From DAIDKA01 sp036267975 (GTDB lineage Bacteria; Pseudomonadota; Gammaproteobacteria; Steroidobacterales; Steroidobacteraceae), in contig DATAVA010000031.1 in the NCBI GenBank assembly GCA_036267975.1, positions 1 to 64,000 on the forward strand: a stretch of 64,000 nucleotides of DNA. The letters are read 5' to 3'. The notes under the pieces are model-generated. The model ran no database searches. It was not told the DNA's origin and saw only the letters and a program-made list of their open reading frames with translations. Below, in pieces: positions 9,922-18,252 of this stretch (the stretch's first letter is position 1; each line of letters begins with the position of its first letter). The position numbers were made by a program, and so were the translations under genes.

Positions 9922-11311
9922 GATATTCAAGGGCGAATCGTTCCGGTTCGCCGCGCTGTTCGCGCTGGTATTCCTGACACTCACGGGAGTGCTCATCGGC
10001 ACGGTGCTGTGGATCGTCGCGGGCACGGAGCGCAGTACCCTGATTGCCGCCAATGAAGCCGACGTCTCGACCGTGACGAATGGCCTGCGCGCCGAGGGTC
10101 TCGACGAAGCAATCGAAGTCGTGCAGCAACGCTTGGGAACACCCGCTGGAAGCATGATTCCCCGGCATCGATTCGCGCCTGACTCATACATGGTCATCGA
10201 GGATCGCCATGGCAAGGTGCTGGCCGGCAACCTGCCATTCGTGCAGTGCAGTGCGGGAATCTTCCGTTTATCCCTTGCCGCCACCCCCGGTCACCATCAC
10301 CCCCGCATCGTGCTCGGCAGCTGCGCGCCGCTCACCGCTGCGGCCACGCTGTTCGTCGGGCGCGACACGGTGGCAATGTATGCGACCCGCGAACGGATAC
10401 TGCATGCCTTCGCCTGGGTCGCGCTCGGAACCTGTGCGTTCGCCATTCTGGGCGGGCTGTTTCTGGGGCGGCGGTTCATGGCCCGCGTGGACGCGATCAC
10501 GCAGACCTGCGAAGGGGTGATTGCGGGACGATTGAATGAACGTATCCCCATGAGAGGTCGGAGCGATGAATGGGATCGCCTCGCCCGAGCCATCAACGAG
10601 ATGCTGGACCGGATTTCGACATTGCTCGAGAACCTGCAGCAGGTGTCGAGCGACGTCGCACATGATCTGCGCACCCCGCTGACACGCCTTCGCAACCGGC
10701 TGGAAGCGGCGCGCGAGAAGTCGACGGGAATTGTGGACTACTCGGCCGCGATCTCGCATGCCATCGATGACACCGACCAGCTCCTGTCCATGTTCTCCGC
10801 ATTGCTGCGGATTTCGCAGATCGAAGCCGGCACTCGGGTGCAGACCTTTTCGGCAGTGGATATTTCCGCATTGCTCGAGCGGGTGTATCAGTTCTACCTG
10901 CCGGTGGCGGAGGACTGCGGACATCCGCTCAACCGCACGCTGCATCCCGGCCTGCAGGTTCGTGGCGACCACGAGCTGCTCACGCAGCTGTTCAGCAATC
11001 TGGTCGAGAATGCGATTCGCCATACTGCTGTCGGCACCCGCATCGCCATTGCCCTGCAGACCGTAAACGGTGAAGCGCGCGCCTCAGTCAGCGACGATGG
11101 TCCCGGCGTGCCCGCGGAGGACCTGGAGAAAGTAACCCGGCGCTTCTATCGTGGCTCAGCAAGCCGCTCCTCCGAAGGCCACGGTCTGGGGCTGGCGCTG
11201 GTCGCCGCGATAGCGCAGCTTCATGGCGCCAGACTGCAGCTCGCAAACGCCACGCCCGGGTTGCGGGTCGAGGTGAGCTTTCAGCCGGTCAGCGCGTCCA
11301 GGTCCAGTTAG
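9908..11311 (+). CDS. Membrane sensor histidine kinase, partner of the adjacent OmpR-type regulator
   Basis: This inner-membrane kinase has 467 residues. TM1 lies at about 15-37 and TM2 at about 167-188, enclosing a periplasmic sensor of about 130 residues that contains several His residues (near 128-131) and two Cys. A HAMP segment follows. The phospho-acceptor His252 sits in VAHDLRTPLTR, followed by the HATPase N-box (NLVENAIRH) and G-boxes (DDGPGV, GHGLGLALV). The start is a TTG overlapping the regulator's stop by 14 bases; no ATG precedes TM1. A His/Cys-bearing sensor next to a metal efflux operon fits metal sensing. It overlaps the convergent ackA by four bases. Confidence 0.9.
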   Translation: MRPIRIFKGESFRFAALFALVFLTLTGVLIGTVLWIVAGTERSTLIAANEADVSTVTNGLRAEGLDEAIEVVQQRLGTPAGSMIPRHRFAPDSYMVIEDRHGKVLAGNLPFVQCSAGIFRLSLAATPGHHHPRIVLGSCAPLTAAATLFVGRDTVAMYATRERILHAFAWVALGTCAFAILGGLFLGRRFMARVDAITQTCEGVIAGRLNERIPMRGRSDEWDRLARAINEMLDRISTLLENLQQVSSDVAHDLRTPLTRLRNRLEAAREKSTGIVDYSAAISHAIDDTDQLLSMFSALLRISQIEAGTRVQTFSAVDISALLERVYQFYLPVAEDCGHPLNRTLHPGLQVRGDHELLTQLFSNLVENAIRHTAVGTRIAIALQTVNGEARASVSDDGPGVPAEDLEKVTRRFYRGSASRSSEGHGLGLALVAAIAQLHGARLQLANATPGLRVEVSFQPVSASRSS

Positions 11312-12516
11312 CCATTTCCCGCTCCAGCGTATTGCAAAGTGTCCCAGGCGTGACGCGCCATCATCAGGTCCTCGTCCGTCGGGATCATCCACGCCGAAGC
11401 GCGGCTGCCCGGAGGGCTGATACAGGCGGCGGCCGCCTCATTTGCCCGTGCATCGAGTGCAATGCCGAGCCACGCGGCGTCCGCGCAGACGCGCTGACGG
11501 ATCCTGGCGGCGTGTTCGCCGATTCCGCCCGTGAAGACCAGCGCATCGAGCCCGTGCAGCGCGGCGGCCAAAGCGCCCAGTTCAAGACCGATTCTATAAA
11601 CGAACAGATCAATAGCCTCAGCCGCGCGCGGATCCTGCGTGGACAACAGCACCCGCATGTCATCACTGATTCCGGATACGCCCATTAATCCTGACTCCTC
11701 ATTGAGCAGGGTCGATATTCGTGCTGCATCCATGCCCCTGTGCTGCATCAGATAGAGCACGACACCCGGATCGAGGCTGCCGCAGCGCCGACCCATGGGC
11801 AGGCCATCGAGGGGCGTGAAGCTCATGGTCGTGGCGACGCTGCGGCCCTCGCGCAGGGCACACAGGCTCGCGCCGCTCCCCAGGTGCGCGACGATGATCC
11901 GCCCCGCGGCCGCGGCTGGGCCCATCACATCGGGAAGGACGCCGGCAATGTACTCGTAGGAAATACCGTGAAAGCCGAAGCGCCGCACGCCCTGCTGCGA
12001 CAATTGGCGCGGTAATGCAAAGGCGGTGGCCGTGGCGGACTGAGTGTGGTGAAACGCCGTGTCGAAACACGCCACCTGGGGCATTCTCGGGTGCGTCTGT
12101 GACAGGCTGGCGATCGCCGCCAGGGCCGGTGGCTGATGCAAGGGCGCCATGGGGATCAGGCGCGTGAGTTCGTCGATGACCTGTGGGGTGACGCGCGCGG
12201 GCGCGGTGAAATGGGTGCCACCATGAACGATGCGATGCACGGCTGCGACGACCTTGCGCGTCGCGCCGGACGCGCTCAGGAGCGACAGCAGCCGCAGCAG
12301 GACCACCTCGTGACCGGCGCCCGCGGCAAGATCCTCGTCCGCCAGCGTTGCGCCAGCGGCGCTGCGCGCCCTGAAATGCGGATGATGTCCGACGCCGGAA
12401 CATTCGCCGCTGCACGTCAGCGCCGCGCGGGTCGGTCTGGTCGCAGCTGAATACACTGCGAACTTGAGACTGGAGGAGCCCACGTTGAGAACGAGAAGGG
12501 AGTCATCGTCCGCCAC
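11308..12516 (-). CDS. ackA: Acetate kinase
   Basis: The enzyme interconverts acetate + ATP and acetyl phosphate + ADP in the cytoplasm. The 402-residue length matches the family. The N-terminus LVLNVGSSSLKFAVY is the first ASKHA phosphate motif, and HIVHGG-type (HRIVHGGTHF), VACFDTAFHHT, AHLGSGASLCA and FTGGIGEH are all present. The GTG at 12516 has AGGGAGA upstream. No phosphotransacetylase gene is adjacent; instead the gene is last in a four-gene run behind a methyltransferase, a sulfatase-fold protein and a CDP-alcohol phosphotransferase, only 11 bases after the methyltransferase. That location is unusual for ackA. Confidence 0.93.
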   Translation of the reverse strand: MADDDSLLVLNVGSSSLKFAVYSAATRPTRAALTCSGECSGVGHHPHFRARSAAGATLADEDLAAGAGHEVVLLRLLSLLSASGATRKVVAAVHRIVHGGTHFTAPARVTPQVIDELTRLIPMAPLHQPPALAAIASLSQTHPRMPQVACFDTAFHHTQSATATAFALPRQLSQQGVRRFGFHGISYEYIAGVLPDVMGPAAAAGRIIVAHLGSGASLCALREGRSVATTMSFTPLDGLPMGRRCGSLDPGVVLYLMQHRGMDAARISTLLNEESGLMGVSGISDDMRVLLSTQDPRAAEAIDLFVYRIGLELGALAAALHGLDALVFTGGIGEHAARIRQRVCADAAWLGIALDARANEAAAACISPPGSRASAWMIPTDEDLMMARHAWDTLQYAGAGNG

Positions 12517-12527
12517 ACACTCTCCCT

Positions 12528-13397
12528 CTAACCCGGACGGCCCACCATATCCACGTGTCCGACCCGCAGGGTGGATCGGCCGGCCTCGATATGGGTGCGG
12601 CGTCGCGATCGCCACTCACGCAGCACTGCGGTTCTGGCCGGCGCGATTTCGCACGCTGCCTCGAACCAGCCCTCGATCAGCGCATATTGGAGTGCGCCAT
12701 GCTCGGCACCGACGCACCAGTCACTGGCAGCACACTGCACCACATACCCGCGCTCGGCCAGGACTTTCACCGCGACGCTGGCTGCGGTGGGGCCCAGCGC
12801 CCAGCCAAACCCCTTGTCGCCCAGCTGATGCCGGTTGACGAGGTCGCGAACTTCATCATCTTCGACCTCCGCCGGGTCACAGCCGATGCGACCGTCGTAG
12901 GTGAGCGTAAACCAGACCATTGCCTGCAACGGTGCCGCACGCCGCATCAGCATGCGCAGCCAGTCCTCAGAAACCAGATCCAGCAAGGCCGATGCGGTCA
13001 GCAGCACACCGGGGCGCAGTGGCAGACTATCGAGCTGGACCGCCAGATCGAGCGCCAGGCTTTGAACCTGACATTCAAACCCGCCACCCCGAACGGCAAA
13101 CCGTACGCCGCTCGCGGTGAATTGGCCTTGCGTTGCGTGAGACCAGGCACGCAGCTGCCAAGGCATGGCCGCGAGCAGCAGCGGATCACGCTCGACCAGC
13201 AACCAGTCCTGCGCGCCGGCCAGCAGCGGCGCGGCATAGCGCAGATTGGCGCCCGTTCCGGCCCCCAGGTCGATGATGTCGATACGCGAGCGCGCCGCGC
13301 CCAAATCATCGCGCAACAAACTTGCGAGCGCGGTAGCGCGGGAGCGGGTATCGAGCGGTTCGCGCAGGGTCAGCCAGTGCGCTGAAAAACCGCTCAC
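12528..13397 (-). CDS. Class I SAM-dependent methyltransferase
   Basis: This 289-residue cytoplasmic protein carries the SAM-binding motif I IIDLGAGTGANLRY near residues 40-53, followed by an acidic LLVERDP strand and a post-motif region LLTASALLDLVS typical of Rossmann methyltransferases. The substrate cannot be read from the sequence. Its ATG overlaps the stop of the sulfatase-fold gene as ATGA, indicating translational coupling. Operon partners point to modification of a lipid, glycan or pteridine-type product, but this is inference. Confidence 0.8.
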   Translation of the reverse strand: MSGFSAHWLTLREPLDTRSRATALASLLRDDLGAARSRIDIIDLGAGTGANLRYAAPLLAGAQDWLLVERDPLLLAAMPWQLRAWSHATQGQFTASGVRFAVRGGGFECQVQSLALDLAVQLDSLPLRPGVLLTASALLDLVSEDWLRMLMRRAAPLQAMVWFTLTYDGRIGCDPAEVEDDEVRDLVNRHQLGDKGFGWALGPTAASVAVKVLAERGYVVQCAASDWCVGAEHGALQYALIEGWFEAACEIAPARTAVLREWRSRRRTHIEAGRSTLRVGHVDMVGRPG

Positions 13398-15016
13398 GGG
13401 TTATGCGCCGGGTCATCAAAGGCGGCCATCACCCAAGGCCCGAGCTTGTTCATCGGCCCGGCCGTAGGCCTGACCGGCACCAGGCCCGGCCGAAAGCCAT
13501 CCGCCTGCAACGCCGTGAGGATCGCCGGCGAGCTGGCAATCACGTGCACCGGCACGTCCCAGGAAGCGCCCTCACCGCTGACGTTTGCAGCGGGCTGGTG
13601 GTCACCGAGAATGATCATCACGAAATGGCTGTCTGCTCGGGCCCGCAGGTAACTGGCCAGGGTATCGATAAAGTACCCGACTGAGCTCACATAGGCCTTG
13701 CCCAAGTCGGTCCACACGGGCGTCTGGGTCAGCGAACGGCGCAATGGTTCGGCATCATACGGGTGCGCGCTGAGCATGCGCTGCCAGTCCGGTTGCAACG
13801 GCGGCGTCGGCTCGAAGGGCATATGTGTGGAGACGGTCGGGAAAAATACGAACACGGGTTTGCGTGGGTGCGGCTGCAGCTCGCGCGCATCAAGCGCGGC
13901 GAGTGAAAACTGGTCCGGTATGCGCCACCAGCCGAATCCGGGACCGTGATAGTCCAGCGCGTCCGTACCATAAATCCTGTCGAACCCGTAAAACGCCCCT
14001 TCGGGCCAGCTCTCGCGCAGTCCGGGCATGATGGCAATGGTGCGATAGCCCCCGCTCTTGAGCAGCGACACCAGTGTCGGCCGCGACAGCGTCATCAACT
14101 GCGCGTAGTGGTCCATGTCGCGAACCTCGACGCCGGACAGCACGCTCAAATGCGCGAGTACCGAGCCGCCGCCAAAAGTCGGTGAGGTGACGAATGCCGA
14201 TACGACACCGCGGCCGGTGTCGTGAATCGCCGCCGCCAGTCGCGCGCGCGCGGGCCGCAGCGCACGCTCGAACTCCGGCCGGTCGTAGGTCGAGGCGCCG
14301 TACGATTCCATGAATATCAGCAGTACGTCAGCGCCTGCGAGCGCCCGCAGATTCGAATGCATGGGTGGCGAGGCCGGAACGGTGCGATTCGCGATCCCGG
14401 TGGCCGCACCCACGATGCGCACGACCTGCGCGACATAGGTGCTGCTCACGGGAATGGAGATGCCCGGAAAGGGAAGGATGCCGAAGGTGCGCTGCAGGAC
14501 GAATAAGCCGAACAGCGCCAGCCCCGCCGCGCCGAACCCCAGCCGCGCCTGGCGACACATGCGCAGCGCCGTATCGATCTGACCCAGCGCCCAGCGCGCA
14601 ACCACGTAAAGCACCGCGAGTACGAGGATGGCGCCGAGACATACTCCCGCGACCGCCCACGGCGAGGCCACCCGCACCAGCATGGCGGTGACGGACGCGA
14701 ACTGCGGAGCATCCCAGTAGAGGTTGATGTCGCGTCCGTACAGGGCGGAGACCGTGACATCAAAGTAGCGTCCCAGCCCGAACAGCACGACCAGCACCGA
14801 TAACGCGGTGAGTACCCGGGCGTCGGTGCGTCCGAGCCAGGCATTCGAAACCGCCAGAGCCAGCAGCAGCACCCCCAGCTCGACCGACAGTTCCCCTGGC
14901 CAGTGGACGCCCAGGGTCGGCCAGATGTTATGAAAGGTAACCGACCCGTTCAGCACCACCAGGGCGAGCAGCACGCAGGCTGCCTGACGCAGGCGCTGCC
15001 GCGATTCAAGTGACAT
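13394..15016 (-). CDS. Membrane-bound sulfatase-fold transferase (LTA-synthase/phosphoethanolamine-transferase-like)
   Basis: The 540-residue product has about five N-terminal transmembrane helices, then an extracytoplasmic alkaline-phosphatase-superfamily domain. The nucleophile region is LIFMESYGAS near residues 233-242, with later metal-site motifs including STHMPFEP and IILGDHQP. Enzymes of this shape move phospho-alcohol head groups from phospholipids to glycans or lipids, or hydrolyse phosphate or sulfate esters. I chose the ATG at 15016, which overlaps the upstream stop; an ATG at 15025 is also possible. The gene is flanked by a CDP-alcohol phosphotransferase and a methyltransferase in one operon. 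Confidence 0.78.
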   Translation of the reverse strand: MSLESRQRLRQAACVLLALVVLNGSVTFHNIWPTLGVHWPGELSVELGVLLLALAVSNAWLGRTDARVLTALSVLVVLFGLGRYFDVTVSALYGRDINLYWDAPQFASVTAMLVRVASPWAVAGVCLGAILVLAVLYVVARWALGQIDTALRMCRQARLGFGAAGLALFGLFVLQRTFGILPFPGISIPVSSTYVAQVVRIVGAATGIANRTVPASPPMHSNLRALAGADVLLIFMESYGASTYDRPEFERALRPARARLAAAIHDTGRGVVSAFVTSPTFGGGSVLAHLSVLSGVEVRDMDHYAQLMTLSRPTLVSLLKSGGYRTIAIMPGLRESWPEGAFYGFDRIYGTDALDYHGPGFGWWRIPDQFSLAALDARELQPHPRKPVFVFFPTVSTHMPFEPTPPLQPDWQRMLSAHPYDAEPLRRSLTQTPVWTDLGKAYVSSVGYFIDTLASYLRARADSHFVMIILGDHQPAANVSGEGASWDVPVHVIASSPAILTALQADGFRPGLVPVRPTAGPMNKLGPWVMAAFDDPAHNP

Positions 15017-15746
15017 TGGCTTCATGCGGTGAGAACAACCATACGACATCCACCAGGAAGGAAACAGTAAGCGTGACGAGGGCGATCGCGGCGAGCGGCG
15101 CGCTCACCACCGCCGGGACAAAGGGTGCGACGGCCACGATAAGCGCGACCATCTGTGCGACCGCCACGGCCTTGCGTCGCCGACTCGGTGGCAGCGGATG
15201 GCGCAGCGCCGGCAGCGCCCAGCCTGCCGCGATAAAAGCGTAACGCAGCAGTCCCGAACCGAGTACCCAAAGGCCCGCTTTGCCGAACTGCCAGGCCAGC
15301 ACCGAAAGAATCAGGATCAGCAGCGCATCGGTTTCCATGTCGAAGCGCGCGCCAAAGGCGCTCGCGAGGCGGGTGCGACGCGCCAGCCAGCCATCGACGC
15401 CATCCAGCACAGCGATTCCCGTCGCCACGGTCGTCACCAGCGCCGCCAGCACCGTGCCAGCCGCCTCTCCGATCAGGCCGGCCAGCAATGCGACCAGGGC
15501 GCCACGGACGACCGTCACCTGGTTGGCAGGCCCGAAGGAGCGGAAAGGATGGTGTCTGGGCAAGCCGATCAGCACCAGGGCCGCGCCCGCCGTATACACC
15601 GTCGCCGACTTCACCAGATAGGAGTCACTCAGACCCAGCCGGCTCATCGTCAACCCGGCAACCGCGCCGATCAGCAGCGCAGCCGCTAAGATGCAGATCA
15701 GCGCACTGCGCAGAAGGCCGCGAGACGCGGCCCGTGCCATCGACAT
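15006..15746 (-). CDS. CDP-alcohol phosphatidyltransferase family membrane protein
   Basis: This is an integral membrane enzyme of 246 residues that transfers a phospho-alcohol from a CDP-activated donor. The diagnostic D-x2-D-G-x2-A-R-x8-G-x3-D-x3-D motif is complete: LDGVDGWLAR, then G, then FDMETD. About six hydrophobic segments are visible. I chose the ATG at 15746; an upstream TTG at 15758 is possible but weaker. It heads a four-gene operon and is divergent, across 27 bases, from a dehydrogenase gene. The substrates are unknown; the PTPS-like, glycosyltransferase and reductase genes opposite suggest an unusual head group. Confidence 0.85.
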   Translation of the reverse strand: MSMARAASRGLLRSALICILAAALLIGAVAGLTMSRLGLSDSYLVKSATVYTAGAALVLIGLPRHHPFRSFGPANQVTVVRGALVALLAGLIGEAAGTVLAALVTTVATGIAVLDGVDGWLARRTRLASAFGARFDMETDALLILILSVLAWQFGKAGLWVLGSGLLRYAFIAAGWALPALRHPLPPSRRRKAVAVAQMVALIVAVAPFVPAVVSAPLAAIALVTLTVSFLVDVVWLFSPHEANVT

Positions 15747-15773
15747 GGTGACACCCAATCTTCAGGAGGTCCT

Positions 15774-16751
15774 ATGAGTCGCGACGATACGCTCGCATTT
15801 TGGATTGCAGCGCCGGGCCGCGGCGAACTGCGCCGCGAAGCGTTGCCGGTGCCCGCCGCTGGCGAGGCCAGTGTACGGACACTTTATAGCGGTGTCAGCC
15901 GCGCGACCGAGGCCACCGTGTTCGGCGGCCACGTTCCCGTGGGCGAATACGCGCGCATGCGGGCGCCCTTTCAGGCCGGCGAGTTTCCGGCTCCCGTCAA
16001 GTACGGGTACAGCAGCGTCGGGCAGGTCATGGTCGGTCCCCCCGATCTTGCCGGCAGACACGTCTTCTGCCTGTACCCGCATCAGCAGCGCTACGTCGTT
16101 CCCTGCGCGGCGCTATACCTGCTTCCCGCATCGGTGCCGGCGGCTCGGGCCGTGCTGGCGGCAAATCTCGAGACGGCGCTCAATGGACTGTGGGACTCGG
16201 GCGCAGGTCCGGGTGACCGCATAGCGGTGATCGGTGCCGGCAGCATCGGCTGTCTGGTGGCGTGGCTCGCAGCCCGGATTGCAGGGTGCGAAGTGGAGCT
16301 GGTCGACATCAATCCGGTGCGGGTCGCGATCGCGCGGGCTCTCGGCGTGCGCTTCGCGCTGCCGGATGACGCCACGCCCGAAGCAGACATTGTGTTACAC
16401 GCAAGCGGATCGGGCGACGGACTGTCGTTGGGCATGCGCCTGGCCGGATTCGAGGCGACGATCGTGGAACTGAGCTGGTACGGTGATCGAACCGTCACTC
16501 TCGCGCTTGGCGAAACCTTCCACGCGCGTCGACTGACCCTGAAGTCCTCCCAAGTGGGCACCGTGGCCGAGTCGCACCGCGCCCGCTGGAACCTGCGACG
16601 CCGTTTGGAGCTCGCGCTGTCGCTGCTGACCGATCCGGCGCTCGACGCCCTCATCAACAGTGAAGGCCGATTCGAGGAACTGCCGCAGACCCTCGAGCGA
16701 ATCGCACACACCCCCGGTGATGTCATCATGCATCGGGTGCGCTACGACTGA
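15774..16751 (+). CDS. Zinc-less MDR-family dehydrogenase (BchC/alcohol-dehydrogenase-like)
   Basis: This 325-residue oxidoreductase of the medium-chain dehydrogenase/reductase fold has an NAD(P)-binding motif VIGAGSIGCLVAW near residue 153 followed by an acidic strand end (LVDIN). The N-terminal catalytic domain has YSGVSRATEATVF where alcohol dehydrogenases carry the zinc-ligand Cys, and the four-Cys structural zinc lobe is absent. The layout resembles BchC-type dehydrogenases. The ATG at 15774 has a strong CAGGAGG upstream. It leads an operon with the PTPS-like and glycosyltransferase genes (32 bases, then an ATGA overlap). Confidence 0.8.
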   Translation: MSRDDTLAFWIAAPGRGELRREALPVPAAGEASVRTLYSGVSRATEATVFGGHVPVGEYARMRAPFQAGEFPAPVKYGYSSVGQVMVGPPDLAGRHVFCLYPHQQRYVVPCAALYLLPASVPAARAVLAANLETALNGLWDSGAGPGDRIAVIGAGSIGCLVAWLAARIAGCEVELVDINPVRVAIARALGVRFALPDDATPEADIVLHASGSGDGLSLGMRLAGFEATIVELSWYGDRTVTLALGETFHARRLTLKSSQVGTVAESHRARWNLRRRLELALSLLTDPALDALINSEGRFEELPQTLERIAHTPGDVIMHRVRYD

Positions 16752-16783
16752 ACGAGGGCCTAAGCGAGCTCAAGGAGTGGAAG

Positions 16784-17191
16784 ATGTATACGGTTTGTGT
16801 TCGCGATCACATGATGATCGCGCACAGCTTTTGCGGCGATGTATTCGGCCCCGCACAGCGGCTGCACGGCGCGACTTACGTGGTGGACGTCGAATTCCGG
16901 CGGCCCGAACTCGACGCGAATGGCATTGTCGTGGATATCGGTCTTGCCGGCACGGTTCTGCATGACACCCTGGCGGCCATGAACTATCGGAATCTGGATG
17001 CCGAATCGGACTTCGCCGGTCGCAATACCACGACGGAGTTTCTCGCCAGGACTGTTTTCGAGCGGTTGCGCCAGGCGATTCGCGACGGACGGCTCGGACC
17101 CTCGGCCGCCGCGGTGACCGCATTGCGCGTAACCCTGCACGAATCGCATGTGGCCTGGGCCTCATTCGAGGGCGAGCTCGCCCTGCGATGA
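16784..17191 (+). CDS. 6-pyruvoyl-tetrahydropterin synthase/QueD-fold protein with altered active site
   Basis: The 135-residue length and the pattern IAHSF...LHGATY...VVDI...ESHVAWASFEGE fit the PTPS/QueD tunnelling fold, which acts on dihydroneopterin triphosphate. The active site is changed. Zinc-ligand equivalents His14 and His28 are present, but the usual HGH triad reads HGA, the catalytic Cys four residues before it is Ala24, and the usual LxHHxLN segment reads MNYRNLD. The C-terminal Glu that holds the pterin ring is kept. The ATG follows AAGGAG. The protein may bind a pteridine and catalyse a different reaction, or bind without catalysis. Confidence 0.82.
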   Translation: MYTVCVRDHMMIAHSFCGDVFGPAQRLHGATYVVDVEFRRPELDANGIVVDIGLAGTVLHDTLAAMNYRNLDAESDFAGRNTTTEFLARTVFERLRQAIRDGRLGPSAAAVTALRVTLHESHVAWASFEGELALR

Positions 17192-18252
17192 GCGTGCGTT
17201 GCCTGCAATTCGTAATTCCCGGAGACCTTCGGGCGCCGACCGGCGGCTACGTCTATGACCGTCGCATGCTCGCGGGCCTGCGCGAGCTGGGCTGGCAGGT
17301 GAGGGTCCACACCCTGGATGCGAGCTTTCCGCATCCCACCGCCGTGGCGCTCGAGCGTGCGCGGCAAGTATTCAGTAGTCTGCCGGACCAGGCGCTGGTG
17401 CTGATCGACGGTCTCGCGCTGGGCGCAATGCCGGACATCGTACAGCCTCACGCCAGACGCCTGCGCCTCGTGGCGCTCATCCATCATCCCCTTGCCGCCG
17501 AAAACGGGCTTGCGCCCTACCAGGCACTCGAGCTGGTGCGATCAGAACGCGTGGCCCTGCAGGCAGTGCGCCACGTGCTGGTCACGAGCCACGCCACGCA
17601 GCGGGCCCTGCTTGCCTACGGGGTCGATGCCGGACGTGTGTCGGTCGTGCAACCGGGAGTCGATGCGGCGCCGCTCGCGCCGCGGCAGCGCGGCGCCGTT
17701 CTGAACTTGCTGTGTGTCGCCACACTCACACCGAGAAAAGGCCATGACCTGCTGTTCGAAGCCTTGGCGTCGCTGCCGCCGCGCTGGCACCTGATCTGCA
17801 TCGGCAGCCTCACCCGCAGTGCGACCACCGTCGCGGCGCTGCGGCGTCAGCTGCGACAACTGAACCTGGACCGTCAGGTCGTGCTCGAAGGCGAAGTGGA
17901 TGACGCCACGCTTGCGCAACGGTATGCGCAGGCCGACCTGTTCGTCCTGCCGACACGTTTCGAGGGGTACGGCATGGTCATCGCCGAGGCCCTGGCGCAT
18001 GGCTTGCCGGTCATCAGCACTCGCGTCGGCGCCATCCCGCAGCTGGTCGGATCGCAGGCGGGGCTTCTCGTCGATGCGGGGGATGTGGGCATGCTGCGTG
18101 CTGCGCTCGCTCGCGTCGTGTCCGAAACGGGGTTGCTGTCTTCACTCGCCCGGGGGGCCGAAGCCGTCCGTGGCGACCTGCCGCGCTGGCCCGACTCCTG
18201 TGCGCTGATGTCGCGCGTCTTACAGAATGCGGCGGATCAGGGTGGCGGATGA
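17188..18252 (+). CDS. GT4-family glycosyltransferase
   Basis: This 354-residue GT-B fold glycosyltransferase has an N-terminal acceptor domain beginning CLQFVIPGDL with a Gly-rich loop (TGGYVYDRRM). The C-terminal sugar-nucleotide domain contains VATLTPRKGHDLL and the E-x7-E motif EGYGMVIAE at about 255-263. The ATG overlaps the PTPS-like stop as ATGA, so the two are translationally coupled. This coupling makes glycosylation of a pteridine-like or lipid product an attractive idea, but neither donor nor acceptor can be read from the sequence. The last 33 bases overlap the convergent reductase gene. Confidence 0.87.
   Translation: MSVRCLQFVIPGDLRAPTGGYVYDRRMLAGLRELGWQVRVHTLDASFPHPTAVALERARQVFSSLPDQALVLIDGLALGAMPDIVQPHARRLRLVALIHHPLAAENGLAPYQALELVRSERVALQAVRHVLVTSHATQRALLAYGVDAGRVSVVQPGVDAAPLAPRQRGAVLNLLCVATLTPRKGHDLLFEALASLPPRWHLICIGSLTRSATTVAALRRQLRQLNLDRQVVLEGEVDDATLAQRYAQADLFVLPTRFEGYGMVIAEALAHGLPVISTRVGAIPQLVGSQAGLLVDAGDVGMLRAALARVVSETGLLSSLARGAEAVRGDLPRWPDSCALMSRVLQNAADQGGG

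Noticed and set aside
12555..13385. Long plus-strand frame opposite the methyltransferase gene
   Set aside because: It has no recognisable domain and the minus strand has clear SAM motifs; high GC content commonly opens antisense frames. The same applies to many other antisense frames in the window, for example 37317-38741 and 62200-63417.
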